Shown here: positions 27,929 to 36,821 of the stretch, in pieces
Layout of the letters: the number at the start of each line of letters is the position of its first letter
Numbering within the stretch: position 1 is the stretch's first letter
NCBI RefSeq assembly: GCF_003347605.1
Contig: NZ_QDFZ01000003.1
Coordinates: 124,001 to 188,000 of the forward strand
DNA: 64,000 nt
Source of the DNA: Chryseobacterium sp. KLBC 52
GTDB lineage: Bacteria > Bacteroidota > Bacteroidia > Flavobacteriales > Weeksellaceae
Direction: 5' to 3'
Translations under genes and position numbers: made by a program
Notes under the pieces: generated by a model
Told to the model about the DNA's origin: nothing
Seen by the model: only the letters and a program-made list of their open reading frames with translations
The model's database searches: none

Positions 27929-28969
27929 CTAGTCCTTAAAAACCTGGTTTTCCTGTTCCTGAACCCTGATAAAAGTAGTTCTTTTAGAAAGTTCCTTGAG
28001 TTTTGAAGCTCCTACATATGTACATGTGGATCTCACACCTCCCAATATATCTTTCACAGTATCTGCTACCGGCCCTTTATACGCTACTTTCACTGTTTTC
28101 CCTTCAGAAGCACGATATTCTGCCACACCGCCGGAATGCTTGTCCATGGCTGTTTTGGAACTCATTCCATAGAAAGAACGATATTTTTTACCGTTTTCTT
28201 CAATCATTTCTCCGCCACTTTCATCATGTCCGGCAAACATTCCTCCCAACATGACGAAATCTGCACCTCCGCCAAAGGCCTTCGCTACATCACCGGGAAC
28301 TTTACATCCGCCATCAGCGATGATATGCCCGCCTAAACCGTGAGCAGCATCAGCACATTCTATAATCGCTGAAAGCTGAGGATATCCCACTCCGGTTTTT
28401 ACTCTGGTGGTACACACTGATCCGGGGCCAATACCTACTTTTATGATATCTGCACCTACCAGAAGAAGCTCTTCCACCATTTCTCCGGTAACCACATTTC
28501 CGGCCATAATAATTTTGTCCGGAAAATTGGCCCTAGCTTTCTTCACAAATTCAACGAAATGTTCAGAATAGCCATTGGCTACATCGATACATAGAAACTC
28601 AATTTTTGGGTGCTTTTCGAGAATCTGCTTTATTTTCTCCTCATCTGCTTTTCCCGTTCCGGTACTCAAAGCAATATACTGATGAATACTTTCAGGCTGA
28701 CTGTCCAGAAACTGGCTCCATTCCTCCGGGGTATAATGTTTATGAACCGCTGTAATAATTTTTTCTTTAGCCAGTTCAACGGCCATTTCAAATGTCCCTA
28801 CTGTATCCATATTAGCGGCAATGATGGGAACTCCTGTCCATTTTTTCCTGGTATGTTTAAAGGTAAATTCTCTCTGTAAATCAACTTCCGAACGGGATTT
28901 TAAAGTAGAACGTTTAGGGCGGAACATTACATCCTTAAACCCCAGTTTTATGTCATATTCTATGCGCAT
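27929..28969 (-). CDS. guaC: GMP reductase
   Basis: A 346-residue IMPDH/GMPR-family TIM-barrel that deaminates GMP to IMP with NADPH. The N-terminus ([20 protein letters not shown]) and the lack of a CBS pair show GMPR rather than IMPDH. The catalytic loop [18 protein letters not shown] carries the Cys, and [12 protein letters not shown] and [14 protein letters not shown] bind the phosphate. Close in length to E. coli GuaC. ATG at 28969; it is divergent from the Lgt-like gene (61 bp between). Confidence 0.96.
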   Translation of the reverse strand: MRIEYDIKLGFKDVMFRPKRSTLKSRSEVDLQREFTFKHTRKKWTGVPIIAANMDTVGTFEMAVELAKEKIITAVHKHYTPEEWSQFLDSQPESIHQYIALSTGTGKADEEKIKQILEKHPKIEFLCIDVANGYSEHFVEFVKKARANFPDKIIMAGNVVTGEMVEELLLVGADIIKVGIGPGSVCTTRVKTGVGYPQLSAIIECADAAHGLGGHIIADGGCKVPGDVAKAFGGGADFVMLGGMFAGHDESGGEMIEENGKKYRSFYGMSSKTAMDKHSGGVAEYRASEGKTVKVAYKGPVADTVKDILGGVRSTCTYVGASKLKELSKRTTFIRVQEQENQVFKD

Positions 28970-29017
28970 TTTGTAATTATTTGTCAGAATAAAGGTAGTG
29001 AATAATATGAAATAGTG

Positions 29018-29025
29018 TATTTTTG
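29018..29025 (+). promoter_or_regulatory. Candidate -7 box of the Lgt-like/radical SAM cassette
   Basis: TATTTTTG fits TAnnTTTG but ends only 5 bp before the ATG at 29031, so transcription would give a leaderless or nearly leaderless mRNA. Confidence 0.4.
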
Positions 29026-29030
29026 AAACA

Positions 29031-29786
29031 ATGGATTTTCCTGTAACATTTCATATTTTCGGCAAAACGATACTTGCGCATCCGCTTTTTGAGGCTGCCG
29101 GGATGTTTCTGGGTATGAGATATTATTTTTATCTGAAACGTAAGTCTAAAGAAAAACTTTCCTTCAATACTTCTGCGGCAGTTTTAATTGGTGCTACTGC
29201 CGGAGCTTTGATAGGTTCCAAGTTGATCGGTAATCTCGAAAATCCTTATGCATTAATTGAAAATTTTTCTATCAGAAAGTTCTGGTCAAACAATACTATT
29301 GTAGGAGGGCTGGCCTTTGGTTTATTGGGAGTAGAGCTCGCAAAAAAGATTGTGAACCATAAAGAGAGTACGGGAGATCTTATTGTTTTTCCCCTGATAT
29401 TGGCCATGATGATAGGCAGAATAGGGTGTTTTCTTACAGGGGTTTATGAAGAAACGTATGGTATTGCTACTGATTCTGTTTTGGGAATGCATTTGGGAGA
29501 CCAATGTCTCAGACACCCTGTTGCTTTGTATGAAATAGCCTTTTTAATGGTTCTTTGGATAGGATTAAGGTATATTCAGAATCTTAAAAAATACCCTTCC
29601 GGTTTTATATTTCAGCTGTTTATGCTCAGTTATTTTACATTCAGATTCCTTTTGGACTTTATAAAACCAAGGGTAGAAATCATTGCCAATATGGGTACAA
29701 TTCAAGTGGTGTGTATCTGTGTAATTATTTACTACATTTATAAAATTAAAAATACCGGATCTTTATATTTAAAATATTCAAGATGA
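29031..29786 (+). CDS. Lgt-like (prolipoprotein diacylglyceryl transferase family) membrane protein
   Basis: A 251-residue protein with about seven hydrophobic segments and overall Lgt organisation: an N-terminal [16 protein letters not shown] segment, [17 protein letters not shown] in place of the Lgt GRxGNFxNGE signature, [10 protein letters not shown] in place of HPSQLYE, and [13 protein letters not shown] matching the C-terminal RF..EF.R. The conserved Arg of GRxG is kept, but the Asn is Cys and the FHGG motif with the essential His is replaced by VGGLAFG. It is therefore an Lgt-family paralogue probably with different chemistry or acceptor. It overlaps the next gene by 4 bp (ATGA), which is followed by a Tes-like radical SAM gene. 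Confidence 0.85.
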   Translation: MDFPVTFHIFGKTILAHPLFEAAGMFLGMRYYFYLKRKSKEKLSFNTSAAVLIGATAGALIGSKLIGNLENPYALIENFSIRKFWSNNTIVGGLAFGLLGVELAKKIVNHKESTGDLIVFPLILAMMIGRIGCFLTGVYEETYGIATDSVLGMHLGDQCLRHPVALYEIAFLMVLWIGLRYIQNLKKYPSGFIFQLFMLSYFTFRFLLDFIKPRVEIIANMGTIQVVCICVIIYYIYKIKNTGSLYLKYSR

Positions 29787-30019
29787 AAACATTAACTATT
29801 TTAGAAGGGAATCTCAATCTGGCTGGGGTAGTGATAATGATTATTGGTGCTATTATTTTGGTAGCAGTGGTTTTTTCCATGATCGTCGCTTTTATTACAA
29901 AACTTATTTATGAAAGGAAAGGAGACCGGAAATTCACCAGAAAACAATTTATCCAGACCATGCTTATATCTCTTCTGATCTGTGGATTAATCAGCGGTTA
30001 TATTTGCGGAGGACTTTAA
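29783..30019 (+). CDS. Small two-helix membrane protein of the Lgt-like/radical SAM cassette
   Basis: 78 residues, two strongly hydrophobic helices (about 14-41 and 57-77) joined by a basic loop (YERKGDRKFTRKQ). Both ends overlap or nearly touch its neighbours: ATGA overlap with the Lgt-like gene and 10 bp before the radical SAM gene. No family was recognised. Position suggests a membrane anchor or partner for one of the enzymes. Confidence 0.75.
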   Translation: MKTLTILEGNLNLAGVVIMIIGAIILVAVVFSMIVAFITKLIYERKGDRKFTRKQFIQTMLISLLICGLISGYICGGL

Positions 30020-30029
30020 AAAATTTGCT

Positions 30030-31433
30030 ATGCCAGTAAGAAATTATACGTATTACGATTATACAATCAGTCTTTGCCCGGAATGTCTTAAAAGGGTAGG
30101 TGCCAAGATCATTATTGAAGATGAAGCTGTTTTTATGACCAAAAGATGTCCTGATCATGGATTTTTTAAAACAAAAATAGCTTCTGATGTACAGTATTAT
30201 AAAAATATAAGAAACTATAATAAAGCCTCTGAAATGCCTCTTCATTTCGGAACAGATGTGGAATATGGCTGTCCTTATGATTGTGGACTGTGTGTAGATC
30301 ATGAACAGCATAGCTGTCTTTCTATCGTAGAAGTGACAGATCGCTGTAATCTGACCTGCCCAACCTGCTATGCGATGTCCTCACCCCATTATGGAAGTCA
30401 CAGAAGCCTGGAAGAAATTGAGGCTATGTTTGATATTATCGTAAAAAATGAGGGAGAACCGGATGTAGTGCAGATCAGTGGAGGAGAACCTACAATCCAT
30501 CCGGAGTTTTTCAAAATTATGGATATTGCCAAATCAAAACCGATCAAACATCTGATGTTGAATACCAACGGAATCAGAATAGCCAATGATCCGGGATTTG
30601 CTGAAAAGTTGGCGACGTATGCTCCTGAGTTTGAAATTTACCTTCAGTTTGACTCATTTAAACCTGAAGTCCTGGAAGATTTCAGAGGGAAGGATCTTAC
30701 TTCAGTCAGAATGAATGCACTTGAAAAACTCAATGAACTTAACCTTTCTACGACACTGGTTATCGTTCTTCAAAAAGATAAAAATATCGATGAAATAGGA
30801 AAAATTATAGAGTTTGCCCTGAAACAGAAATGCGTAAGAGGAATTACCTTCCAGCCAGTTGAAATTGCAGGAAGAAACCGGGAAGACTCTGCTTATGAAA
30901 AAATTACCTTGACTGAGGTAAGACAGGAAATTATCAATCAGTTTCCCCTGTTACATTCTGATGATATTATTCCTGTTCCATGTAACCCGGATGCGCTGGC
31001 TATGGGATATATCTTGAAACTTCAGGGCGAAACAATTCCTTTAACCCGATATATCAATCCTGCAGATCTTCTGAATAATGAATCACGGAATACCATTGTT
31101 TACGAACAGGATAAGGGGTTGCATATGCAGCTGCTGGATATTTTCAGTACCGGAATTTCCGTAGATAAAGTTCAGCCTAAAGTCAATCAGTTACTGTGCT
31201 GTCTGCCGGAAGTGTGTGCTCCGGATCTCGACTATGATAACCTTTTCAGAATAATTATCATGAACTTTATGGATGCTCACGATTTTGATGTAAGAGCGGT
31301 GAAGAAGTCATGCGTACATATTGTCAATAAAGACCTGAAGTTAATCCCTTTTGAAACGATGAACCTTTTCTACAGAGATGAAAAAAAGGCTTATCTGGAA
31401 GAGCTCAGAAAAGAAGATAAAGTATTATTTTAG
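30030..31433 (+). CDS. Radical SAM protein of the tetraether lipid synthase (Tes/MJ0619)-like family
   Basis: 467 residues. The radical SAM cluster is C106-x3-C110-x2-C113 (DRCNLTCPTC), with SGGEPT (150-155) for SAM binding. Before it stand C16-x2-C19 and C40 (LCPEC, RCPDHG), a rubredoxin-like pattern, and C81, C85, C88, C96 (YGCPYDCGLC then HSC). After it come C318, C390, C391, C396 and C428 (QLLCCLPEVC, VKKSCVH). This multi-cluster layout and the wording FMDAHDFDVRAVKKSC match what I know of archaeal Tes, which joins lipid tails by C-C bond formation, and its bacterial relatives. The substrate here is unknown. It ends the three-gene cassette. Confidence 0.85.
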   Translation: MPVRNYTYYDYTISLCPECLKRVGAKIIIEDEAVFMTKRCPDHGFFKTKIASDVQYYKNIRNYNKASEMPLHFGTDVEYGCPYDCGLCVDHEQHSCLSIVEVTDRCNLTCPTCYAMSSPHYGSHRSLEEIEAMFDIIVKNEGEPDVVQISGGEPTIHPEFFKIMDIAKSKPIKHLMLNTNGIRIANDPGFAEKLATYAPEFEIYLQFDSFKPEVLEDFRGKDLTSVRMNALEKLNELNLSTTLVIVLQKDKNIDEIGKIIEFALKQKCVRGITFQPVEIAGRNREDSAYEKITLTEVRQEIINQFPLLHSDDIIPVPCNPDALAMGYILKLQGETIPLTRYINPADLLNNESRNTIVYEQDKGLHMQLLDIFSTGISVDKVQPKVNQLLCCLPEVCAPDLDYDNLFRIIIMNFMDAHDFDVRAVKKSCVHIVNKDLKLIPFETMNLFYRDEKKAYLEELRKEDKVLF

Positions 31434-31446
31434 CCATATAAAAAGC

Positions 31447-31474
31447 AAAGCGTGAAATCTGATTTCACGCTTTT
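31447..31474. terminator. Bidirectional terminator between the radical SAM gene and surE
   Basis: An 11-bp stem AAAGCGTGAAA (31447-31457) with 31463-31473 and a 5-nt loop, then T-rich on the plus side; the flanking genes converge. Confidence 0.85.
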
Positions 31475-31486
31475 ATTTTTTCCTTG

Positions 31487-32275
31487 TTATTTTACTTCTT
31501 TTACATCTTCAAAAGTCATCACTTCTTCCAATGTTTTCATGTATTCATAAGCTGTCAGGTCAAACTTTACCGGAACAATAGAAATATATCCGTTAGCCAA
31601 TGCCGTTTCATCAGCATCCTCAGAATCGTCCATATTGTTGAAATAACCTGTTAGCCAGTAATATTTTTTACCGTGTGGATTGATTCTTTCATCAAAGCTT
31701 TCTTCCCATTTGGCATGAGCCTGCTTACAGACTTTTACGCCTTTTATTTCTTCCGCCGGGAGTTTTGGAATATTGACATTCAATACAATTCCTTTTGGCA
31801 TTGGATTTTCCAATGTTCTTCTTACAATATTCTGAATAAATTCTTTAGCCTGAGTAAAATCTGCTTCCCAGCTAAAATCCAGTAATGAGAATCCAATAGC
31901 AGGAATTCCTTCCACACCAGCTTCTACCGCAGCAGACATAGTCCCCGAATAAATTACATTGATAGAAGAATTTGCCCCGTGATTGATTCCTGAAACCACA
32001 ATATCCGGTCTTCTTTTCAGGATCTTATCAAGAGCCATTTTTACACAGTCTACAGGAGTTCCGCTGCACGAAAAATCAGTTTGCGGGCCATCAAGGGTAA
32101 CTTCTTCGTAACTTAGGGTAGAGTTGATGGTAATAGCGTGGCCTTTTCCACTTTGGGGAGAGTTGGGTGCTACAACCACTACTTCTCCGATTTCATTCAT
32201 AAAACTGACAAGATTTCTGATACCGGGAGCTGTAATTCCGTCATCATTAGTCACCAGAATAAGTGGTCTTTCCAT
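31487..32275 (-). CDS. surE: 5'/3'-nucleotidase SurE
   Basis: A 262-residue SurE survival-protein nucleotidase. The N-terminal LVTNDDGITAPGI holds the metal-binding DD pair, APNSPQSGKGHAIT the conserved Ser region, and VSGINHGANSS the Asn ligand; GTMSAAVEAGVEGIPAIGFS is also family-typical. It dephosphorylates nucleoside monophosphates and may act on polyphosphate. ATG at 32275. A TACATTTG box on the minus strand (32361-32354) is a possible promoter, about 80 bp upstream. Confidence 0.96.
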   Translation of the reverse strand: MERPLILVTNDDGITAPGIRNLVSFMNEIGEVVVVAPNSPQSGKGHAITINSTLSYEEVTLDGPQTDFSCSGTPVDCVKMALDKILKRRPDIVVSGINHGANSSINVIYSGTMSAAVEAGVEGIPAIGFSLLDFSWEADFTQAKEFIQNIVRRTLENPMPKGIVLNVNIPKLPAEEIKGVKVCKQAHAKWEESFDERINPHGKKYYWLTGYFNNMDDSEDADETALANGYISIVPVKFDLTAYEYMKTLEEVMTFEDVKEVK

Positions 32276-32642
32276 AAATTATCTTTAATTTTTTTATTTA
32301 AATAGAGTGAGTTTGTTCATTTTCAGAATTGAACAAATAGATTTTCAACACATCAAATGTAGGTAAAAATCAGACGCCATAAAATACCAGATTGGGATTG
32401 GCTGCTGTGAAATGAGAATAAGATTCTCATACTATGGCCTGTAGAATGAAGAGGTGAACATAGATAAGGAAAATCACAAAGCGCAGAGAATAAAACTGAA
32501 ATGAAGGAAATTTAAGATGAATTTTATTTCATCAAACTCAAAACTTTACAGGTATTTCCCCTATAAAATTTCTTGGTATCCGGGGAATAACACCTGTAAA
32601 GCCTGATAGTTTTAATGTTAAGTGGTTGTACAAAATAATAAA
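32276..32642. other. Gene-free interval with an inverted repeat
   Basis: 367 bp upstream of surE and below the Lmo0937-like gene. No ORF is supported. It contains the surE promoter candidate at 32354-32361 and the inverted repeat at 32544-32601. Confidence 0.5.
32544..32601. repeat. 58-bp inverted repeat, possible structured RNA
   Basis: Outer arms CTTTACAGGT (32544-32553) and ACCTGTAAAG (32592-32601) are perfectly complementary; inner arms TATTTCCCC and GGGGAATAA are nearly so. There is no T-run after it on the plus strand (the next bases are CCTGATAG). Confidence 0.6.
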
Positions 32643-33154
<512 letters not shown>

Positions 33155-35284
33155 ATGTGGAAAAATTTCAAACTGAATAAATTTTTACTCCTGATTCCAT
33201 TAACCAGTCTAATGTTTTGTTTCAACTCGCCACAGAATGACGATGAAAAGATGCAGACGATAATGGTGAGCGTAAAAAACACACTTTCTTATCTGCATTA
33301 TAGCCCGAAATCTATCAATGATGCCTATTCGAAGGACGTTTATAAGCATTATTTCGAATTGGTAGATCCAGCCAAAAGATATTTTCTTCAATCTGATATG
33401 GATGAATTCAGCAAGCATGAAACAAAGCTTGATGACTATATCGGACAAGGTGATCTTACATTCTATAAGCTTACGATTGACAGGCTATACCAAAGAGTGG
33501 ATGAGATTGATAAAATCACACAGGATATTTTCAGTAAGCCGATTAATCTTCAGGAAGATGAAACGCTTACTCTTGAGCCCAAACTGAAAAAAGTACCTGC
33601 CAACAAACAGGAACAGTATAATGAATGGAAAAAATTCATCAAATACAATATCCTTCAGGAAGTTGAGTCGATGAACAGCAAAGAAGAAGCTCAGAAAGAA
33701 AAGAAAGACTCTGTTCAGAAATACAAACTGAAAGATACGATCAAGTTTAAGCCACTTACTCAGGACGAGAAGATCAAAAAAGCGACTGATGAAGTAAAAG
33801 ACCTTGTAAAAGATACTTTCACGAGATTCAAAAAGAGAAAGAAAATGGATTGGTTTACTGTGTATATGAATGCTTATACAGAAGTATTCGATCCACATAC
33901 CAACTACTATTCTCCAAAAGATAAAGAAGATTTTGATACTCAGTTTACCGGAAAAGTAATCGGTATCGGGGCTCTGATCCAGGAGAAAAAAGGAAATCTT
34001 TACTTAGGAGCGCTTACTATTGGAGCACCGGCATGGAAGTCGAAACAGCTTTCTGAAGGTGATAAAATCCTGAAAGTAAGATCTAAACCAAAAGAAGATG
34101 CCGTAAATGTGGTAGGAATGCTTTCTGATGAAGCAGTACGTTTGATCAGAGGTGAAAAAGGAACTCCGGTAACCTTAACGGTTCAGAAAAAAGACGGTAC
34201 CATTAAAGATGTAACGATGATCCGTGAAGAAGTTGCTATTGAAGATACATTTGCAAGAAGTATTGTAGTGAATGCTCCAAATGGTAAAAAGTATGGTTTC
34301 ATCAACCTGCCAAGCTTTAATGCTGATTTTGAAAACGCCAAAGGAAGAAACGCTTCTGATGACATCAAAAATGAAATTATTAAGCTTAAAGAACAGAATA
34401 TTCAGGGAATCATTCTTGACCTTAGAAATAATGGAGGAGGTTCTTTAACTGAAGTAGGAGATATCATGGGACTTTTCATGGAAGCAGGTCCTTACGTTCA
34501 GGTGAAAGACGGAAACGGAAAAATCCAAACGCTTAAGAATAAAAACGAAACTCCGATCTGGACAGGTCCGTTGGTTATTATGCAAAATGAACTTTCCGCT
34601 TCAGCTTCAGAAATCCTTGCAGGAGTAATGCAGGACTATGGCAGAGCGATGATCATCGGATCTCCACAATCTTTCGGAAAAGGAACCGTTCAGACTTTTG
34701 TGGATCTGAACAGATTCCTGAACACAGAAGATGATTTCGGATCTCTTAAACTGACAATTCAGAAGTTCTACAGAATTACCGGAGAATCTACACAGAGAAA
34801 AGGAATCGTGTCTGATATCCAGATGAAAGACTTCTTTACGTATGCTGAAGTAGGAGAGCGATATGATGATTATGCATTGGCCTGGGATAAAATTCCTCCT
34901 ACAAAATTCCAGAAACTGAACTATTTCAATATCCAGGCACTGGAAAAGGCAAGTGCAGACAGAATGGCTAAAAACAGCAATTACCAGTTGTTATTGGAAT
35001 CTGCTCAGTGGAGAGAAAAGCTGGATAAAGAAGAAAATATCACATTGAATATTACCAAGTTCAATGAGCTGATGAAGAACAGAAAATCTCAGATTGAAAA
35101 GTTCAAAGCATTGACAAAATTTGAAAATGGTCTTCAGTTCATGATGTATCCAAGTGAAATTGAAAGAGAGAAAAAAGACGAAGCTTTCAAGAAAAAATCT
35201 GAAATGTGGATCAAGAATCTGAAAAAAGATCTTTACCTGCAGGAAGCAATGAATATTGTATCAGATATGGGGGCTAAATCCTAA
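33155..35284 (+). CDS. prc: Carboxy-terminal processing (tail-specific) protease, S41 family
   Basis: A 709-residue periplasmic protease. Signal peptide at about 1-24. An N-terminal helical domain (about 35-230) is followed by a PDZ domain (about 245-340, with GIGALIQEKKGNLYLGAL) and the S41 catalytic core: LDLRNNGGGSLTEVGD, then NELSASASEILAG with the catalytic Ser, and GSPQSFGKGTVQT with the general-base Lys. The C-terminal DUF3340-like region is rich in charged helices. It trims C-termini of envelope proteins. A convergent terminator follows. Confidence 0.95.
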   Translation: MWKNFKLNKFLLLIPLTSLMFCFNSPQNDDEKMQTIMVSVKNTLSYLHYSPKSINDAYSKDVYKHYFELVDPAKRYFLQSDMDEFSKHETKLDDYIGQGDLTFYKLTIDRLYQRVDEIDKITQDIFSKPINLQEDETLTLEPKLKKVPANKQEQYNEWKKFIKYNILQEVESMNSKEEAQKEKKDSVQKYKLKDTIKFKPLTQDEKIKKATDEVKDLVKDTFTRFKKRKKMDWFTVYMNAYTEVFDPHTNYYSPKDKEDFDTQFTGKVIGIGALIQEKKGNLYLGALTIGAPAWKSKQLSEGDKILKVRSKPKEDAVNVVGMLSDEAVRLIRGEKGTPVTLTVQKKDGTIKDVTMIREEVAIEDTFARSIVVNAPNGKKYGFINLPSFNADFENAKGRNASDDIKNEIIKLKEQNIQGIILDLRNNGGGSLTEVGDIMGLFMEAGPYVQVKDGNGKIQTLKNKNETPIWTGPLVIMQNELSASASEILAGVMQDYGRAMIIGSPQSFGKGTVQTFVDLNRFLNTEDDFGSLKLTIQKFYRITGESTQRKGIVSDIQMKDFFTYAEVGERYDDYALAWDKIPPTKFQKLNYFNIQALEKASADRMAKNSNYQLLLESAQWREKLDKEENITLNITKFNELMKNRKSQIEKFKALTKFENGLQFMMYPSEIEREKKDEAFKKKSEMWIKNLKKDLYLQEAMNIVSDMGAKS

Positions 35285-35288
35285 ACAT

Positions 35289-35323
35289 AAAAAACCGCTA
35301 ATCTTTTTGGTTAGCGGTTTTTT
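35289..35323. terminator. Bidirectional terminator between prc and sodC
   Basis: A 13-bp perfect stem (AAAAAACCGCTAA, 35289-35301 with 35311-35323), 9-nt loop; serves both convergent genes. Confidence 0.9.
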
Positions 35324-35338
35324 ATTGAATAAAGTAGA

Positions 35339-35842
35339 TTACTTAATTTCTACACATCCCACTCTTCCTCCGGCATTTCCGGTAGGCTGGGTATGGAAAT
35401 CATCTGCTGCAGCGTGTACAATAAGACCTTTTCCAATAATGTTTTTGGACTCATCTGTACAACCCAGACACCATTTGTCTGTCTTGAAAGTCAATGTCGC
35501 CGTTCCGTTCTGATCAGCAACCAGGTTTCCTATATCTCCCATATGGAAATGTTCAGCACCCCATTTACCATGATCATTCTTCGAAGGATTCCAGTGACCG
35601 CCTGTAGAAGTTCCGTCTGCTGCAGAGCAATCTCCTTTTTCATGAATGTGTACTGCATGGATTCCGGGAGTAAGGTTGGTAATATCCAGCTTCATGGTTA
35701 CTTCATTTCCATTTTGAGTAAACTTCGCCGTTCCTCCTGTCTGTGTTCCGCTTTTGGCATTTACAGAGTACGTTTTTGTGGTTCCGCATGAAACGGCAAA
35801 AGCTGCAAATCCCGCCAATAATGCTAATGTTTGTACTTTCAT
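35339..35842 (-). CDS. sodC: Superoxide dismutase [Cu-Zn], lipoprotein
   Basis: A 167-residue periplasmic or outer-membrane-anchored SOD. Signal peptide with lipobox AVSC, so Cys19 is the probable lipidation site. All metal ligands can be traced: the two His of VHIHEKGDC, His in GGHWNP, NDHGKWG, and FHMGDIGN (His and Asp), and the last His in IVHAAADD. The disulfide pair is Cys in EKGDC and Cys in GGRVGC. It converts superoxide to peroxide and oxygen in the envelope. Confidence 0.95.
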   Translation of the reverse strand: MKVQTLALLAGFAAFAVSCGTTKTYSVNAKSGTQTGGTAKFTQNGNEVTMKLDITNLTPGIHAVHIHEKGDCSAADGTSTGGHWNPSKNDHGKWGAEHFHMGDIGNLVADQNGTATLTFKTDKWCLGCTDESKNIIGKGLIVHAAADDFHTQPTGNAGGRVGCVEIK

Positions 35843-36086
35843 TTGTTCAATGATTTATAGTGATTTTACGATAAATTTAAAAAAGATTTTCCAAAGGGCT
35901 TTATGATCTCACTCTTTTTTGAAAAACTTAATTGGAATGATTGCTTTAATACAGCCTGTTTTATCCTTAAATTCTGAAACTTAGCTCTGGAGGCTAACTG
36001 TATTTAAAACGAGGTAAAAAAAAGCTTATTTTAGTGGATAGAAAGCCACTTATAAATCAAATCCAGGAGGCGCAAAGAAATAGAAA

Positions 36087-36731
36087 ATGATTATTCTGTA
36101 TACGTTCATCAATGAAACAAAACATCAGCCTCTTCTGGACAGGTATCTGCCTGCTTTTTCTATGGAAATCAGACAGGATATCCTGAGGTACAGGAGGTGG
36201 CAGGATTCACAGCTTTCTTTGCTGGGAAAAGTCCTTCTGCAATATGGTTTGAAGACTTACTATAATATCTCTGAAGCAGAAATAGGAACTCTTCCGAACA
36301 AAAAGCCTTATTTAAAAGGACTTGATCTTCATTTTAATATCTCGCATTCCAAGGATCTTGTGGTCTGTGCTATTGCAGAATATCCTTTGGGAATAGATGT
36401 GGAATTTAATGATCCTGAAATGAATTATGTGGATTTTGAATTTCAAATGACTGCTAATGAGTTCAAGGAAATTCATGATTCTGAGGATAAAATAAAGAGT
36501 TTCTTTATGTATTGGACGAGAAAAGAAGCGGTAATAAAAGCCCATGGAGCGGGAATGATGTTACCTCTGGATTCTTTTGAAATCTTGCATAATGAATGTA
36601 TTATTGAAGATGAAAAATTCTTTACCAGAGAGATTTTTATCCATGAAGATTATCACAGTTATATGGCTTCTTCTGATCAGAAAATTAAAGATATAACTCC
36701 TCTTATTAAGTACTTTGAAATAGAAATTTAA
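36087..36731 (+). CDS. 4'-phosphopantetheinyl transferase (Sfp type)
   Basis: A 214-residue PPTase that transfers 4'-phosphopantetheine from CoA to a carrier-protein Ser. Motifs: LHFNISHSKDLVVCAI (P2), PLGIDVEFND (magnesium site), and FFMYWTRKEAVIKAHGAGM (P3). Size is that of the Sfp type (double pseudo-domain) rather than AcpS. No polyketide or NRPS genes are nearby, so it may serve the fatty-acid ACP or act in trans on a distant cluster. ATG 36087; an AGGAGG at 36065-36070 lies too far (16 bp) for a usual SD. Confidence 0.92.
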   Translation: MIILYTFINETKHQPLLDRYLPAFSMEIRQDILRYRRWQDSQLSLLGKVLLQYGLKTYYNISEAEIGTLPNKKPYLKGLDLHFNISHSKDLVVCAIAEYPLGIDVEFNDPEMNYVDFEFQMTANEFKEIHDSEDKIKSFFMYWTRKEAVIKAHGAGMMLPLDSFEILHNECIIEDEKFFTREIFIHEDYHSYMASSDQKIKDITPLIKYFEIEI

Positions 36732-36795
36732 TGTAAAAGAGAAAACGATTTCTGATAATAGCAATAAAAGACAACATCATTCCGGTCCGGAGAAA

Positions 36796-36803
36796 TATCT
36801 TTG
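36796..36803 (+). promoter_or_regulatory. Candidate -7 box of the AraC-type regulator
   Basis: TATCTTTG matches TAnnTTTG and ends 18 bp before the GTG start. Confidence 0.55.
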
Positions 36804-36821
36804 TGAATTAACACCTTTGAA

